Assembly (NCBI RefSeq): GCF_900240215.1
Contig: NZ_LT964679.1
Coordinates: 604,170-668,169, forward strand
DNA length: 64,000 nucleotides
From: Raoultibacter timonensis
Lineage (GTDB): Bacteria; Actinomycetota; Coriobacteriia; Coriobacteriales; Eggerthellaceae
Direction of reading: 5' to 3'
This document shows, piece by piece, positions 1 to 7,558 of this stretch. Position numbers and translations under genes: made by a program. The stretch's first letter is position 1, and each line of letters starts with the position of its first letter. The notes under the pieces are model-generated. The model was not told where the DNA came from. It searched no databases and saw nothing but the letters and a program-made list of their open reading frames with translations.

Positions 1-1020
1 GTGCTCGGTTCGGTGCACGCCACGCTCAAGGGTACGGGCGAAGGCCCCTCGGTGATGCTCGCCGCCCATATGGACGAAGTGGGACTCATGGTCACCTACA
101 TCAGCGATGAAGGCTACCTGAGCGTTGCGGCCATCGGCGGCGTGGACGCCGCCATCCTGCCCGGCATGCGTGTAGACGTGCATACCGAAGGCGGGGTGTT
201 GCGAGGCGTGGTCGGCCGCAAGCCCATCCATCTCATCGTTCCCGACGAACGCAAAAACGTTACGCCCATAGACAAGCTGGTGATCGATCTCGGCATGCCT
301 GCGAAGGCTGTCAAGAAGCGTGTGCGAATCGGCGATTCCATCACCTACGGCGCCGGCTTCGAGCGCTTCGGCAAAGGCATGGCCGTCTCTCGCGCATTCG
401 ACGATAAAGCGGGTGTGTGGGTGGCGGTTCGCGTGCTCGAGGAGCTTGCCGCCGCCGGGCGCGCTCAAGGGGATTTCATCGCCGCCGCGACCGTGCAGGA
501 GGAGATCGGCGTGCGCGGGGGAGAGACGTCCGCCTACGGCGTGCATCCCGATGTGGGCCTGGCGTTCGATGTGACCCATGCAACCGATTACCCCGGTATC
601 GACAAGACCAAGCACGGCAACATCGTGTGCGGCCAAGGCCCTGTGATCGCGCGCGGCCCGAACATCAACCCCGTTGTGTTCGACCGCTTGATCGCCGCTG
701 CAAAAGCCGAGGGGATACCGTACCAGATCGAAGCGGAGCCCGGTGTGACGGGAACCGATGCCCGTGCCATTCAGATTTCGCGCGGTGGCAAAGCGACGGG
801 GCTCGTCTCGGCGCCTCTGCGCTACATGCATACGCCCACCGAGGTCGTTGCGCTTGCCGATCTCGAGGCAACCGTGAGGCTCATCGTTCGCTTCGTACTC
901 GATCTCGACGAGGACGTCTCGTTCGTCCCGGGCATGTCGAGCACGAGCGAAGTCGACGACGGGGCAACAGGCGCGGGCGAAAAAGCCGCCGCGCAAGCCG
1001 AAGCGGGAACGGACGAATGA
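1..1020 (+). CDS. M42 family metallo-aminopeptidase (5' partial)
   Basis: This is a dinuclear-metal aminopeptidase of the M42 (glutamyl aminopeptidase/endoglucanase-like) family, which trims peptides in the cytosol. Metal-site motifs are visible: AHMDEVG (His23, Asp25), RAFDDKAG (Asp134/135), the QEEIGVRG pair Glu167-Glu168, FDVTHATD and the late His277 in RYMHTPTE. The frame is open at the first base of the window. The first metal motif normally lies some 60 residues in, so the true start is probably upstream of the window. The C-terminal tail after residue 310 is low-complexity and acidic/Ala-rich. Its stop overlaps the smpB start by ATGA, which indicates translational coupling. Confidence 0.88.
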   Translation: MLGSVHATLKGTGEGPSVMLAAHMDEVGLMVTYISDEGYLSVAAIGGVDAAILPGMRVDVHTEGGVLRGVVGRKPIHLIVPDERKNVTPIDKLVIDLGMPAKAVKKRVRIGDSITYGAGFERFGKGMAVSRAFDDKAGVWVAVRVLEELAAAGRAQGDFIAAATVQEEIGVRGGETSAYGVHPDVGLAFDVTHATDYPGIDKTKHGNIVCGQGPVIARGPNINPVVFDRLIAAAKAEGIPYQIEAEPGVTGTDARAIQISRGGKATGLVSAPLRYMHTPTEVVALADLEATVRLIVRFVLDLDEDVSFVPGMSSTSEVDDGATGAGEKAAAQAEAGTDE

Positions 1021-1481
1021 AGAACGAAGAAACCATAATCGCTAAGAACAAGCGGGCGTTCCATGAATACGAGGTGCTCGACCGCTTTGAGGCGGGCATC
1101 GAGCTCAAAGGAACCGAAGTCCGCTCGCTGCGCGATAACAACTGCCAGCTCACCGATGCCTTCATCATGATCAGGAACGGCGAGGCGTGGCTGCACAACC
1201 TGCATATCTCGCCGTTTGCGAACGGGAACATCAACAACGTCGACCCCGATCGCAAGCGCAAGCTCCTGCTTCACAAAAAGGAGATCAGGCAGCTGCACGA
1301 AGCGGTGAAGGAAAAAGGCATGGCTGTAGTGCCGCTTAAGATGTACTTTGCAAAAAACGCGCTGGTAAAAGTCGAGATAGCCGTTGCCCGCGGCAAGAAG
1401 CTCTACGATAAACGGGCGAGCATGGCGGCGCGGGATTCGCGTCGGGAAATCGAACGTGCGCTCAAGGAACGCAGTCGGTAA
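1017..1481 (+). CDS. smpB: SsrA-binding protein SmpB
   Basis: SmpB binds tmRNA and carries it into stalled ribosomes during trans-translation. The 154-aa product has the family length and landmarks: the N-terminal IIAKNKRAFHEY block, GIELKGTEVRSLR, LHISPF, the RKRKLLLHKKEI segment, and a basic tail beginning GKKLYDKRASM that lies along the mRNA channel. The ATG at 1017 overlaps the stop of the upstream peptidase (ATGA), so the two are probably translated together. The tmRNA gene itself lies about 780 bases downstream, with a single acidic-protein gene between them. Confidence 0.97.
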   Translation: MKNEETIIAKNKRAFHEYEVLDRFEAGIELKGTEVRSLRDNNCQLTDAFIMIRNGEAWLHNLHISPFANGNINNVDPDRKRKLLLHKKEIRQLHEAVKEKGMAVVPLKMYFAKNALVKVEIAVARGKKLYDKRASMAARDSRREIERALKERSR

Positions 1482-1519
1482 AGCGAGCGTCGCGGTATGC
1501 GACACGGATAGGAGCAGCA

Positions 1520-2107
1520 ATGGATTTGGATGAAGAGCTCGAAGTGTTGGAAGACGGCGTGGAAACGGAAGGCATTGCTGCCGAAGACGAGTCCGATCTT
1601 GAAATAGAAGACGAGTTCGAAGACACCGCTTTGGGTGCGGATGCCGATGAGGAGAACCTCGAGGACGTGTACAAGGATTTCGAGAACGATGAGGCCGATA
1701 TCGACGGTGCGCCTGCGCCCAACATCGGATTCGAGGTTGTCGATCTGGAAGACCTTGAAGAGGAAGAAGAGGAGGACGAGGAGGAGTACATCGAGGTCGA
1801 ACTTGAGATAGACGAGGACGATATCGAAAGCTACCTGCTCGACGAAGACGGCAACGAGATCGGTTTTACGATGCTCGACGAAGACGGCAACGAGGTCGAG
1901 TACTTCTACGTCGAGGACGACGAGGAAGAAGGCGAGGACGAGGACGACAACGAGTTCGATCTTGGAATCACCAAAGAGGGCGTCGCCCAAGCTACGAGCG
2001 ATATCAACTCCATCTACAAGGACGGCGTCGCCGTTGCAACGGAGCTCAAGGGTGCATTCGACGACATTAAATCGGCGTTCGATTTCAAGAGCGTTTTGAA
2101 GAAATAG
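1520..2107 (+). CDS. highly acidic protein of unknown function
   Basis: This 195-aa protein is dominated by Asp and Glu over its first 150 residues, including an uninterrupted acidic run near residues 78-90. An internal direct repeat encodes LDEDGNE twice (DNA copies at 1838-1858 and 1874-1894, 36 bases apart). The last 45 residues differ: they are amphipathic and Lys-containing, beginning near GITKEGVAQATSD. There is no signal peptide or membrane segment. It follows smpB by 38 bases and precedes ssrA. An acidic nucleic-acid mimic or chaperone-like role is possible, but I recognise no family. Confidence 0.75.
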   Translation: MDLDEELEVLEDGVETEGIAAEDESDLEIEDEFEDTALGADADEENLEDVYKDFENDEADIDGAPAPNIGFEVVDLEDLEEEEEEDEEEYIEVELEIDEDDIESYLLDEDGNEIGFTMLDEDGNEVEYFYVEDDEEEGEDEDDNEFDLGITKEGVAQATSDINSIYKDGVAVATELKGAFDDIKSAFDFKSVLKK

Positions 2108-2114
2108 ACTTTGC

Positions 2115-2143
2115 TTGCTGAATACGCGCTTGCGCGTTAGAAT
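2115..2143 (+). promoter_or_regulatory. putative sigma-70 promoter for ssrA
   Basis: A -35-like TTGCTG (2115-2120) and a -10-like TAGAAT (2138-2143) are separated by 17 bases just after the acidic-protein stop. Transcription would start near 2150, giving a precursor about 110 nt longer than mature tmRNA at its 5' end. Confidence 0.45.
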
Positions 2144-2260
2144 GTAGAGTCCTGCTTCGGGCTGCTGGGTGCAGCGGTTCGTATGCGGGTTGCACATTGA
2201 AAAGGTGGGGCCATCGACCCATGCGGCATCGTCGCAGCGCGACGTGCGTGCACTGTTTAC

Positions 2261-2629
2261 GGGGGCGACTGGTTTCGACATGGTAAGTTTGAAATGAGGA
2301 GCAGGTCGTGGTCTCCTCGCCACGTTAAACAGGGGTACCGTCAATTTAATTGGCAAAACCAAAACTCAGAGCGCTCCGGCGCTCGCCATGGCTGCTTAAT
2401 CGCGCTTGGCTGTCGGCCTAGGGATTTCCCCGACCCTGGGTTCGGCATCATCTGAGGGGAACGCTCTTGGACACGTGGTCGGTATGGTCCAAGCTAAGAT
2501 CGAACCGGCTAGGAATCGTTTAGTTCGTCAACGAGCAGAGCGGTTCCGAATCTTAAACGTTGACTAAGCTTGTAGGGCCTCATGGACGATTTAGTATGGA
2601 CCGGAGTTCGATTCTCCGCGCCTCCACCA
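2261..2629 (+). ncRNA. ssrA: transfer-messenger RNA (tmRNA)
   Basis: tmRNA rescues stalled ribosomes by acting as a tRNA-Ala mimic and then as a message for a degradation tag. The 5' end GGGGGCGACTGGTTTCGAC and the 3' end carrying the T-arm GTTCGATTC, CGCCTCC and ACCA pair into a 7-bp acceptor stem with one G-U. The tag frame is best read from GGC at 2352 to TAA at 2397-2399, giving GKTKTQSAPALAMAA. The mature RNA is about 369 nt. The island recombinase reading frame enters the last 50 bases from the opposite strand, because the island is inserted immediately after the CCA. Confidence 0.95.
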
Positions 2630-4109
2630 CTTGAGAGTCGGGAGCGTTTTCCTCCCGATTTATGCATAGACATCTGGGCAAACGGGAAGTTCCAAATTTT
2701 TCACCGTAAAAAGTGACGAGTTCGGGGAAAAGCCAATTTTGGAACTCCCGCCGGATGTTTATATCATCCAGGCTGTCCAGCGTGTCGCCAATATGCGATA
2801 GCACTTCTATCCCAAAATCTAATACTTGTTCGGTCACGAGAATCGTATCTGATAAATCGCTTAATTCCGCTTTAATCGTTAATGCTTTTCGGTCATTCTC
2901 TTCCAAAACCTTTTGCATATAGGCATCTGAGATAACTCCTCTATGGTTCTTATACATGACATCCAAGCTGTACTCATCGAGGTCTTGCAGCTCCTTCTCA
3001 AGCTGCTTGCGCCGCTTGCAATCGAGAGCTTGCTCTTCGTCAAGATTGAGCCTCACGGCCTCTGCAAGAGCTTTAGCGAACGAGGGATTGTAACTCAACG
3101 TATCGGCATAATCGCGAAAATCGCGCTCTACCTTCATCGCGTCGTAATACTTCCCTTTGCCCCTACACTTACAATGATATTTTCGGTAATATTTTCCGCT
3201 ACTGCCCCGCGACGAACTACCGGTCATCTTATGCCCCTCGGAGCACATCAGTAAACCGCGAAGGGGGAAATCAGGATTCACCATGCAATACTTCGACGGA
3301 TTGTCTTTTTGTCCTTCGAGCCGGTTGTAGACGCGCCACCACATTTCTTTGTCAATGAGGGGTTCAATGGTGTCGCTGCTAATAAGTTCTTCCGTAAGCT
3401 TTGTTTCAATGACCCCCATGTATATCTTTTTGCGAAGCATTTTCGAGAAAGCCTGAAAGGATATGGGCTTCCCGCTTTTTCCAGTCAGCCCCTTGCGGAC
3501 AACTGTACGCCAAGCCTCCGTTACGGAATACCCGCTATCAATTAGTTCCCACGATTCCTTAATAAGCGCAATGCGAAGCGGATTGTCTTCCGGTACAAGG
3601 TTCTTCTTCCCGTTTACCCGGGCGTTCTCGTATCCAAGCGGCGCAACCCACATCCAACGGCCATCTTCCGCGCCACTGACCATGCCACCTCTACACCGCT
3701 CGGCTCTTATCTCGTTTTCTAATTGCGCGTTGAGGGCAAGAGAACCTTCTAAATAGTGCCCAACAGGATTGTCGCCAAATGGTTCGGTAGCGGACACGAT
3801 TCGTACTCCGCATCCGGAAAAGTATTCTTTGAGCTTCGTGTAGTCGGGACTGCTACGAGCCATGCGGTCTAACTTGTATACAATCACCGCATTAATGCCC
3901 CGTTTTGCCGACGTGCAATAACGCATCATATTTTGAAGTTCGTGGCGCTTGGTTGTAGTTGCACTCTCGCCTTTCTCTATAAAGACTTTATCGACTTCGT
4001 ATCCGTTGTGATGGGCGTATTCTCTGCAAATGCGCTCTTGGCTCGCAAGGCTTCCACCGTCATTCACCTGACCGGTAGTCGATACCCTTGTATAGATTAT
4101 CGCTTTCAT
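2580..4109 (-). CDS. large serine recombinase (integrase)
   Basis: This protein catalyses site-specific strand exchange through a phosphoserine link. It has an N-terminal resolvase domain with the nucleophile Ser10 (YTRVSTTGQ), the conserved KLDRMARS segment, a recombinase domain, a zinc-ribbon-like CSEGHKM...CKCRGKG near residues 293-320, and a coiled-coil region after residue 360. Its 509 residues fit the large serine recombinases. The last 15 residues and the stop are encoded by the opposite strand of ssrA (2580-2629), so this tail was acquired on integration. Joining the island ends at CTCCACCA instead gives an in-frame 34-residue tail ending at about 9745. The start at 4109 overlaps the upstream small gene. 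Confidence 0.9.
   Translation of the reverse strand: MKAIIYTRVSTTGQVNDGGSLASQERICREYAHHNGYEVDKVFIEKGESATTTKRHELQNMMRYCTSAKRGINAVIVYKLDRMARSSPDYTKLKEYFSGCGVRIVSATEPFGDNPVGHYLEGSLALNAQLENEIRAERCRGGMVSGAEDGRWMWVAPLGYENARVNGKKNLVPEDNPLRIALIKESWELIDSGYSVTEAWRTVVRKGLTGKSGKPISFQAFSKMLRKKIYMGVIETKLTEELISSDTIEPLIDKEMWWRVYNRLEGQKDNPSKYCMVNPDFPLRGLLMCSEGHKMTGSSSRGSSGKYYRKYHCKCRGKGKYYDAMKVERDFRDYADTLSYNPSFAKALAEAVRLNLDEEQALDCKRRKQLEKELQDLDEYSLDVMYKNHRGVISDAYMQKVLEENDRKALTIKAELSDLSDTILVTEQVLDFGIEVLSHIGDTLDSLDDINIRREFQNWLFPELVTFYGEKFGTSRLPRCLCINREENAPDSQVVEARRIELRSILNRP
2622..2629 (+). repeat. left attachment-site core (attL)
   Basis: CTCCACCA forms the acceptor and CCA end of ssrA and is repeated at 9850-9857. 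Because the core supplies the CCA, tmRNA stays intact after insertion. Eight bases is short, but serine recombinases need only a 2-bp crossover identity. Confidence 0.6.
2638..2658. terminator. hairpin just after ssrA
   Basis: TCGGGAG (2638-2644) and CTCCCGA (2652-2658) form a 7-bp stem followed by a short TTTA. It lies nine bases after the tmRNA CCA, inside the recombinase reading frame. It may now terminate ssrA in place of the displaced native hairpin at 9866. The T-run is weak. Confidence 0.4.
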
Positions 4110-4248
4110 AGTGTTGCCTCGCCATCTTGATTATTAGCCGCGCCAACGCGTTGACATCCTTCGCTGCCTCCAATCGCTCCTCTTCGGTCACGGCATCGGG
4201 CAGCTTGGCTGCAATGCACTCAATACGCTCTTCGGGTGTTTTAGGCAT
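4060..4248 (-). CDS. small island protein upstream of recombinase
   Basis: The 62-aa charged, probably helical protein (MPKTPEERIECIAAKLPDAV...) starts at 4248 behind a good ribosome site (AAGGAGC). Its last 50 bases overlap the start of the recombinase in another frame, so the two are probably translated from one message. It has no Cys pairs and no membrane segment. A recombination directionality factor would fit its size and position, but that is only a guess; I recognise no family. Confidence 0.6.
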   Translation of the reverse strand: MPKTPEERIECIAAKLPDAVTEEERLEAAKDVNALARLIIKMARQHYESDNLYKGIDYRSGE

Positions 4249-4360
4249 GGGGATAGACGCTCCTTCGCGTCATTCCCCGGGTCTTTCCCGATAAAACGAC
4301 AGTACAATGTTCGATTGTTTATCTCACGGCCTGCGGTGTATTCCGCCCAGCCATTGCTTG

Positions 4361-5218
4361 TTACAGCTTTACAGTAATCCGATTCTTGACATGCACGATT
4401 TCACCGTTGCTCAGTGAAAAGGTCATGTCGCCAAAGTCTTGGCTTCTCATGCGTTTCAAGATTTCGCGATCAGTGAGCACACGCTCTTCGTTCGTCGTTA
4501 CGTGCATCACGAACGGCTTGCCATCTTTTTTGGTGATTTCCACTCGATAATAACCACGATTTCTGATGGCTTCTAGTGCTTGCTTCTCCGCCTCTGTGAG
4601 TCCCGCATCGCTGCTTAAGAGTCTCGCAAGTGATACCTCGGTTTCCACGGACTTCTTATTAGTACTCGCCAGCACTTCGTCAACTACAGCATTGAGGTTG
4701 AGATGGATAGCGGGCCTACTTTTATCGAGAAACATACCGCCAACTCTTTCGTCGGCAGAGCGCACAATAGGGCACATCACGAAACCGGTGCCGTCGCTAT
4801 ATATCGTCATCGTCATCTCTGTGGCGGCAATGCAAGCGAAGATAACCTCATCCATAGTCCGCGGCTCTTCGTAGAATAAGGAATGAAGCCCCCTTAACTG
4901 CATGTAGCTCATGCCGAATTCGCGATATTTTTGGAGGATTCGCAGATAAACAACGTCTCGAAACCGAAACTTTTTCCAACCGCCCTCGCCGGGTTTCACC
5001 TCAGGATTGAGCATATTGTGCTCAGCAAGATAGCTTATTTGCCTGTAACTCACTCCCGTATATGTGACAGTATATGAATCGTCATTAATGATGCGCTCTA
5101 TGATTTGCGTATCATCATTGATGGAAACAATGGAGTCCCAATACGCTTGAGCTACAAGAACAGCTATATTTGTCCCCGACTTCCTGATTGAGCAATCAAT
5201 GTCTTCGCCATAAACCAT
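4361..5218 (-). CDS. MerR-like DNA-binding regulator
   Basis: The product is about 285 aa. A winged-helix segment near residues 50-100 (VSYRQISYLAEHNMLNPEV, then WKKFRFRDVVYLRIL and FGMSYMQLR) resembles the MerR fold. The remainder has no recognised ligand domain and ends in a basic beta-rich stretch. An upstream ATG at 5236 is in frame, but the ATG at 5218 follows AAGGGG with proper spacing, and the promoter starts transcription only about 10 bases before 5236, so 5218 is preferred. A perfect 15-bp inverted repeat covers its own promoter, which suggests autoregulation. It may control the recombinase downstream. Confidence 0.7.
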   Translation of the reverse strand: MVYGEDIDCSIRKSGTNIAVLVAQAYWDSIVSINDDTQIIERIINDDSYTVTYTGVSYRQISYLAEHNMLNPEVKPGEGGWKKFRFRDVVYLRILQKYREFGMSYMQLRGLHSLFYEEPRTMDEVIFACIAATEMTMTIYSDGTGFVMCPIVRSADERVGGMFLDKSRPAIHLNLNAVVDEVLASTNKKSVETEVSLARLLSSDAGLTEAEKQALEAIRNRGYYRVEITKKDGKPFVMHVTTNEERVLTDREILKRMRSQDFGDMTFSLSNGEIVHVKNRITVKL

Positions 5219-5244
5219 CCAGTGCCCCTTCTTCATCTGCTTTA

Positions 5245-5281
5245 TGACTTAAATTATACCTTTACGTATAATTTAAGTCAA
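5245..5281 (-). promoter_or_regulatory. palindromic promoter-operator of the MerR-like gene
   Basis: Two perfect 15-base arms (5245-5259 and 5266-5280) flank a 6-base centre. On the minus strand the palindrome contains a near-consensus promoter: TTGACT (5276-5281), 17 bases, TATAAT (5253-5258). Because of the symmetry, the plus strand also shows TGACT, 17 bases, TATAAT. A repressor or activator on this dyad would sit directly on both promoter elements. Confidence 0.8.
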
Positions 5282-5307
5282 ACATTACGAAAGGGCATGG
5301 AGCTGCT

Positions 5308-5913
5308 TTAGGGAAGAATCATGTCTGCATCATCATTCAAGAAGCCATCTTCAAGCAGCTCGCGGCGCGTTCTCGTTCGACTAAGAGTGTGTAAATCCTT
5401 TACGCATTGCGCCATAGGGTCCCTATCGTCCTGCAATGCGATTTCTCCAAAGACCGGAAGATCGCTCGTCGCTCGTACAACGGCTTTGAGGTAGCGCTCC
5501 GGCACGTTGGCTCGCAATGCGTCTGCATATGCGCTCATCGTGGCGTAGAACATGATGTTTTCGGGTCTCTCAGAAGCATGCATAGCGCCGTCCAGGCCCT
5601 GCAAGGTTCTCTGCTCTTTCACGATACTCAGGGCAAGCCGGAGGTCGTCAGCGTCCACAGCCTTTCCATACAGGGCTTCTAGGCGTGCCTCGGCGAGCGC
5701 ATAGCTGGCCTTGCGGTCACGGGAGCAGTCGGCCTGGATGCGCTCGCGTGCTTTTGCTATGTAGCGGTCTACCTGCGCGTCGCTCACGTCCCACCGCGCC
5801 GTTTCCCGCGCATATTCGCATATACGGGCGCGGCTCCACCCATCCACGAGCAGTTCGGCCACCTTGGCCGTCCGTACTTCAACCGTTGCCGCCGTAGACT
5901 TCTTACCGCTCAT
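5308..5913 (-). CDS. TerS-like helix-turn-helix protein
   Basis: This 201-aa protein has an N-terminal helix-turn-helix (AKVAELLVDGWSRARICEYA, then VSDAQVDRYIAKARERI). It is followed by a helical block, ALAEARLEALYGKAVDADD, and LALSIVKEQRTLQGLDG. That arrangement is typical of phage terminase small-subunit-like DNA-recognition proteins. An in-frame ATG lies 10 codons upstream, but the start at 5913 has AAGGAG at correct spacing. It follows the HEPN-motif gene by 26 bases on the same strand and is probably co-transcribed. No large terminase or capsid genes are nearby. It could instead be a regulator of its partner. Confidence 0.55.
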   Translation of the reverse strand: MSGKKSTAATVEVRTAKVAELLVDGWSRARICEYARETARWDVSDAQVDRYIAKARERIQADCSRDRKASYALAEARLEALYGKAVDADDLRLALSIVKEQRTLQGLDGAMHASERPENIMFYATMSAYADALRANVPERYLKAVVRATSDLPVFGEIALQDDRDPMAQCVKDLHTLSRTRTRRELLEDGFLNDDADMILP

Positions 5914-5939
5914 TCGGTATCTCCTTCGTTCTTTGCGAA

Positions 5940-7214
5940 TCAAAGATACCGTTTTCGTTTCGCTTTCGCTACGCTGGCTGGTTGACCGTCAATCCAAAGG
6001 TCCTCCTGGATGTCCAAGATGCGCCACTCGCAATTCGGAGCGGGCAAGTTTCTCGGTGTTGATTGACCGCCCTCGTCTTCGTACCAAAAAATGAAAGTCT
6101 TGTACTCTTTAGCTTCAGATTCATATACGAGTTCCACCCCAACATTAGCGACGGCAGCAGCCCTATTGTGCACTTCAACGATTCGGTACGATGACAGCCG
6201 CCTGTTCCCGAATTCTTGTCGAACAGTACCAGGGGCCTTCGAAACACTCTTGCAGAAATACGGCGACATTCTCCCATAGTTACCCTCCTTCCAGTATTCG
6301 AGGAATTCCAGAAGCCTCTCTTCCGGCGAATGGATGGCCACCGTGGAAGGGTCTTCGTTGATGCTGTCGATATACGCTTTTTCCGCGTGGCTATCTTTGA
6401 AAGAAAGCGACGCCGAAATGCTGGGGTAATGTTTGGCTCGGATATCCTCGTTCTGCGCTACGACTTCAGCGACTGACTCCGGCTCCCTTTTTGCCTTTCT
6501 CGTATTCTCCGTTTCCTTGTTTGCCGCCCAGTCGGACACTACAAATAGGAAACACCAGCATTTTGCGGCAACCGTGCTATTCGCATACCCAAGGTCTCTG
6601 CCGTGAAGTATTCCATGCCTATACGGCATGTCTATCGGCTCCGTCCTCGTTTTGTTTCTTGCTCTGCAATATATGTCTCGCACTTGCTCTAGCGCCCCAT
6701 CGACATTCGTAATACTTCCCCAGCAGTCTAAATCGGCGGTTTCGGAATGAAACCCCCTCCCAACGGTATCGTTCACTATCCCGTCAATGAGGGTTACGAG
6801 ATTAAGAATGACCGCATGGTATCGGCTCTCATCATAATCATCATAAGCAAGGTCAAGCAATTCCATCCTGCGCCGCCCAGCGTTTGACCTACGAAGAAAC
6901 GGCCTATGCCCTCTTACCTTGTCGGGAGAATAGTATGAAAGTATGACCCGCTCTGCTTCTTCCATGCCGTCACGGTCGTATGCGGCAACCGCCTGGGCTT
7001 GATGCGTGGGGTCGAGCGAATCGTATACCACCCAGCCTTTTGCGGCGAACAAATCGTTGTAAAGCTGGGCGTTTTTAATTAGCTTCTCAAGCTCAGCTTT
7101 CGTAGCTTTCAGCTCTGCCTTTTGGTCTTCGTCGGCTCGGTGCCAATAGTTTTTCTCTATGTCTTCCACCATTCGAAGCGTGCTTCTCACAGATGGTATT
7201 TCTTCAAATCCCAT
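5940..7214 (-). CDS. HEPN-motif protein with C-terminal NTF2-like region, candidate defence RNase
   Basis: The 424-aa protein has an N-terminal coiled-coil-like helix (residues 15-50) and a helical central region carrying RHGILH (Arg199 to His204). This fits the R-[N/D/H]-x3-H motif of HEPN ribonucleases used in toxins and abortive infection. The C-terminal 110 residues (from SPEERLLEFLEYW, through FGNRRLSSYRIVEV, to WRILDIQEDLW) look like an NTF2/SnoaL-type alpha-beta fold. No signal or membrane segment is seen. It is first in a two-gene unit with the TerS-like gene. A perfect 18-bp palindrome lies just upstream. The function is inferred from the motif only. Confidence 0.55.
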   Translation of the reverse strand: MGFEEIPSVRSTLRMVEDIEKNYWHRADEDQKAELKATKAELEKLIKNAQLYNDLFAAKGWVVYDSLDPTHQAQAVAAYDRDGMEEAERVILSYYSPDKVRGHRPFLRRSNAGRRRMELLDLAYDDYDESRYHAVILNLVTLIDGIVNDTVGRGFHSETADLDCWGSITNVDGALEQVRDIYCRARNKTRTEPIDMPYRHGILHGRDLGYANSTVAAKCWCFLFVVSDWAANKETENTRKAKREPESVAEVVAQNEDIRAKHYPSISASLSFKDSHAEKAYIDSINEDPSTVAIHSPEERLLEFLEYWKEGNYGRMSPYFCKSVSKAPGTVRQEFGNRRLSSYRIVEVHNRAAAVANVGVELVYESEAKEYKTFIFWYEDEGGQSTPRNLPAPNCEWRILDIQEDLWIDGQPASVAKAKRKRYL

Positions 7215-7226
7215 ACGCTCCCTCTT

Positions 7227-7244
7227 CCTAAATAATTATTTAGG
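7227..7244. promoter_or_regulatory. palindromic operator before the HEPN-motif gene
   Basis: CCTAAATAATTATTTAGG is an 18-bp perfect palindrome ending about 13 bases upstream of the ATG at 7214, next to the ribosome site (AGGGAG). Its position over the transcription start region suggests repression, perhaps by the TerS-like protein or the MerR-like protein. Confidence 0.6.
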
Positions 7245-7290
7245 ATAGAACAATTTGCTATTGGGTGCGAGCATCGGTACAATTCATAAT

Positions 7291-7446
7291 CGCCAAACCA
7301 CAAGACGGAACGTGCTTCGCGCGGGCCAACATAGACTCACCTAAACCGCAGCTACGCGGTTGATTTCGAGGGTTCAGCATCTTGAAGAAGGGCATCTGCC
7401 CCAACAGGATGCTATCTCTCTATGAGGTGAGTCTTGTGGTTTGGCG
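7291..7446 (+). other. structured, possibly RNA-coding segment
   Basis: This stretch lies between two divergent genes and holds nested inverted repeats. A 16-bp perfect outer pair is CGCCAAACCACAAGAC (7291-7306) with 7431-7446. A second pair, GACTCACCT (7334-7342) with 7425-7433, stacks on it. Inside are a 6-bp hairpin (7344-7349 with 7356-7361) and a 5-bp hairpin (7392-7396 with 7408-7412). The whole could fold into a branched RNA of about 156 nt. No reverse transcriptase is nearby, and no known riboswitch signature was recognised. It might be an RNA gene, a leader of the downstream gene, or a protein-binding site. Confidence 0.5.
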
Positions 7447-7558
7447 ACCAGGGGTGGATGCTCTTCCTCTTGCAGGTCGCCTTGCGATTCTCGCGAATCA
7501 TCCTCCCTACACATGTGCCCGCTTTTGTTGAAAAGCTGGCCCCGATGAAGGAGGATGC

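Noticed and set aside
7291..7446. Retron-type msr-msd RNA
   Set aside because: The nested repeats recall one, but no reverse transcriptase gene is in the window.
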